Shown piece by piece: positions 49,180 through 49,995 of a stretch of 49,995 bases of DNA. How positions within the stretch are numbered: the stretch's first letter is position 1; each line of letters starts with the position of its first letter. The notes below the pieces were generated by a model. That model saw only the letters and a list, made by a program, of their open reading frames with translations, was not told the origin of the DNA and did not search any database. The DNA is from an uncultured Kiritimatiellota bacterium (GTDB lineage Bacteria; Verrucomicrobiota; Kiritimatiellia; RFP12; DVOR01), in NCBI GenBank assembly GCA_944391085.1, contig CALXSE010000015.1, forward strand, positions 1 through 49,995, in the 5' to 3' direction. The position numbers and the translations under genes were made by a program.

Positions 49180-49851
49180 TCAGGCCGCGCGGCGGCGAAG
49201 GGCCACGCCCGCCACGCCAAGGGCGAGCAGCGCCAGGGCGGTGGGCTCGGGGACGGAGTGGGTTTCCAGCTCCTTGGCCGTCATCGCGCCCTTGTAGAAC
49301 TCAAAGTCGGTGACGACGTTCTCGGCAAGCACCAGGCTCGTCATGTCGCCGGCCCAGTTGAAGTCGGACAGGAAGCCGCCATTGCCGGCGGTCGCGCCGT
49401 TGAGGCTGAAGGTCGGCTGGAACATCGTCTGGCCGTCCACCTTGAAGGCAAGCGTATACTCGCCGGGCGCGACGGAGGAGGCAATGACCTTCAGGTTGTT
49501 GGCCGGGTAAAGGTTGCCGTTCTTGCCGGCGACGGCGAGCTGCAGGTTGCCCTCGACGACGCTAAGCCTCACGCGCTGGGTGCAAGTTGCGTCGTTGCCC
49601 TCGCCGGTCAGGTCGAAGATGGTCACTGCGTCGCTGATGTTCTGCGACGTCAGGGTGAAGGAGACGACGAGGGACATCGCCCCCGAATTGTCGCTCCCGA
49701 AGGGGTTGCCCGCGTCGCCGCGCGTGCCGGTGATGGTGTAGACGCCCTCCGAGGCGGTGTAGTCGTTCTTGTCAAACTCCCAGCCCAGCGTGACCGCGCC
49801 GGCGAAGGAGGCGGTGCAGGCCGCAGCCAGCACAAACAGCAGTTTCTTCAT
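49180..49851 (-). CDS. PEP-CTERM sorted secreted protein
   Basis: 223 residues. Signal peptide MKKLLFVLAAACTASFAGA, then a beta-rich body resembling laminin-G/concanavalin-like domains (MSLVVSFTLTSQNISDAVTIFDLTG, GEYTLAFKVDGQTMFQPTFSLNG, VTDFEFYKGAMTAKELE). The C-terminus is a textbook PEP-CTERM: VPEPTALALLALGVAGVALRRR, with motif, hydrophobic helix and basic tail. Such proteins are handled by an exosortase (EpsH/XrtA) and usually go with exopolysaccharide. No exosortase is in the window. AAAGGAACGCA precedes the ATG. A long poly-C tract lies about 60 bp upstream of the start codon. Confidence 0.88.
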   Translation of the reverse strand: MKKLLFVLAAACTASFAGAVTLGWEFDKNDYTASEGVYTITGTRGDAGNPFGSDNSGAMSLVVSFTLTSQNISDAVTIFDLTGEGNDATCTQRVRLSVVEGNLQLAVAGKNGNLYPANNLKVIASSVAPGEYTLAFKVDGQTMFQPTFSLNGATAGNGGFLSDFNWAGDMTSLVLAENVVTDFEFYKGAMTAKELETHSVPEPTALALLALGVAGVALRRRAA

Positions 49852-49913
49852 TGCGTTCCTTTGGTTTCTCCCTGCGGACACCATGCCCACAGAACGCGCA
49901 TACACTAACACAT

Positions 49914-49939
49914 CCCCCCCCCCCCCCCCCCCCCCCCCC
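49914..49939. repeat. 26-base poly-C tract
   Basis: An uninterrupted run of 26 C followed by seven A, about 60 bp upstream of the PEP-CTERM start. It may be an assembly artefact at a contig end, or a slippage-prone tract. Confidence 0.6.
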
Positions 49940-49975
49940 AAAAAAACAAAACATTTTCCTCGCGGGCGGGGAGGC

Positions 49976-49991
49976 GGGGGGGGGGGGGGGG
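49976..49991. repeat. 16-base poly-G tract at the window edge
   Basis: Sixteen consecutive G within a G-rich terminal patch. It resembles low-quality sequence at a contig end. Confidence 0.6.
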
Positions 49992-49995
49992 CGGG

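Noticed and set aside
1..49995. CRISPR arrays, insertion sequences, prophage or rRNA genes
   Set aside because: No regularly spaced short repeats, transposase or integrase motifs, phage structural genes or rRNA signatures were seen on either strand.

Overview
This window looks like chromosomal DNA from a high-GC, Gram-negative, anaerobic, fermentative bacterium. The evidence is an LPS-assembly protein (LptD), a Wza-type outer-membrane export lipoprotein, many signal peptides and lipoboxes, a three-subunit NAD-linked [FeFe] hydrogenase, an iron-containing alcohol dehydrogenase, and a secreted protein ending in a PEP-CTERM tail. Together these suggest an uncultured Verrucomicrobiota/Kiritimatiellae-like or related gut or sediment lineage. 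That placement is inference from gene content, not from a phylogenetic marker. There is no prophage, CRISPR array, rRNA operon or insertion sequence. Homopolymer tracts at the right edge suggest a contig end.

Layout. 1-5.4 kb (+): rodA, an RNase E/G gene, lptD and tRNA-Arg(TCT) in one apparent transcription unit that ends at a strong terminator. 5.5-9.8 kb (+): hydC-hydB-hydA, a likely NADH/ferredoxin-linked [FeFe] hydrogenase. 9.8-14.9 kb (-): a secreted TPR protein, a YejE-like permease with a large periplasmic insertion, an OppD-like ATPase and cytidine deaminase, tightly packed. 15.1-18.2 kb (+): a secreted nitroreductase-like protein, uvrB and an ArsR regulator. 18.2-21.6 kb (+): tRNA-Leu(GAG), two tandem N-acetylhexosamine-kinase-like genes and nagB, an amino-sugar salvage cluster. 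21.6-23.6 kb (+): a long gene-free stretch, a lipoprotein behind a structured leader and a small secreted protein. 23.7-24.1 kb (-): an RRM/RGG RNA-binding protein. 24.4-31.2 kb (-): an exopolysaccharide export operon (short OPX lipoprotein, periplasmic protein, beta-barrel, O-antigen-ligase/polymerase-like protein, Wzc-type tyrosine kinase) with no glycosyltransferases. About 31.4 kb (+): a stand-alone promoter and terminator enclosing a possible 70-nt small RNA. 31.5-37.6 kb (-): HAD phosphatase, MazG, a secreted VWA protein, ComM and a secreted protein of unknown function. 37.7-40.9 kb (-): a secreted protein with two formylglycine-enzyme-like domains around InlB-like repeats. 41-49 kb (-): MATE transporter, recA, iron alcohol dehydrogenase, then a lipoprotein, two coiled-coil genes and dus, and an ankyrin lipoprotein. 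49.2-49.9 kb (-): the PEP-CTERM protein.

How the parts fit. Amino sugars would enter glycolysis through the kinases and NagB; reducing power would leave through the hydrogenase and alcohol dehydrogenase; much of the rest builds or exports cell envelope. Two promoter styles recur: a TGn-extended -10 without a recognisable -35, and fewer promoters with a -35 box. Several extended -10 promoters lie exactly where transcription would begin at the start codon, pointing to leaderless mRNAs.

I did not find an unmistakable new defence or mobile system. The best leads are the candidate small RNA at 31.4 kb, the YejE-insert operon, the OPX plus beta-barrel export set, and the leaderless promoter class.
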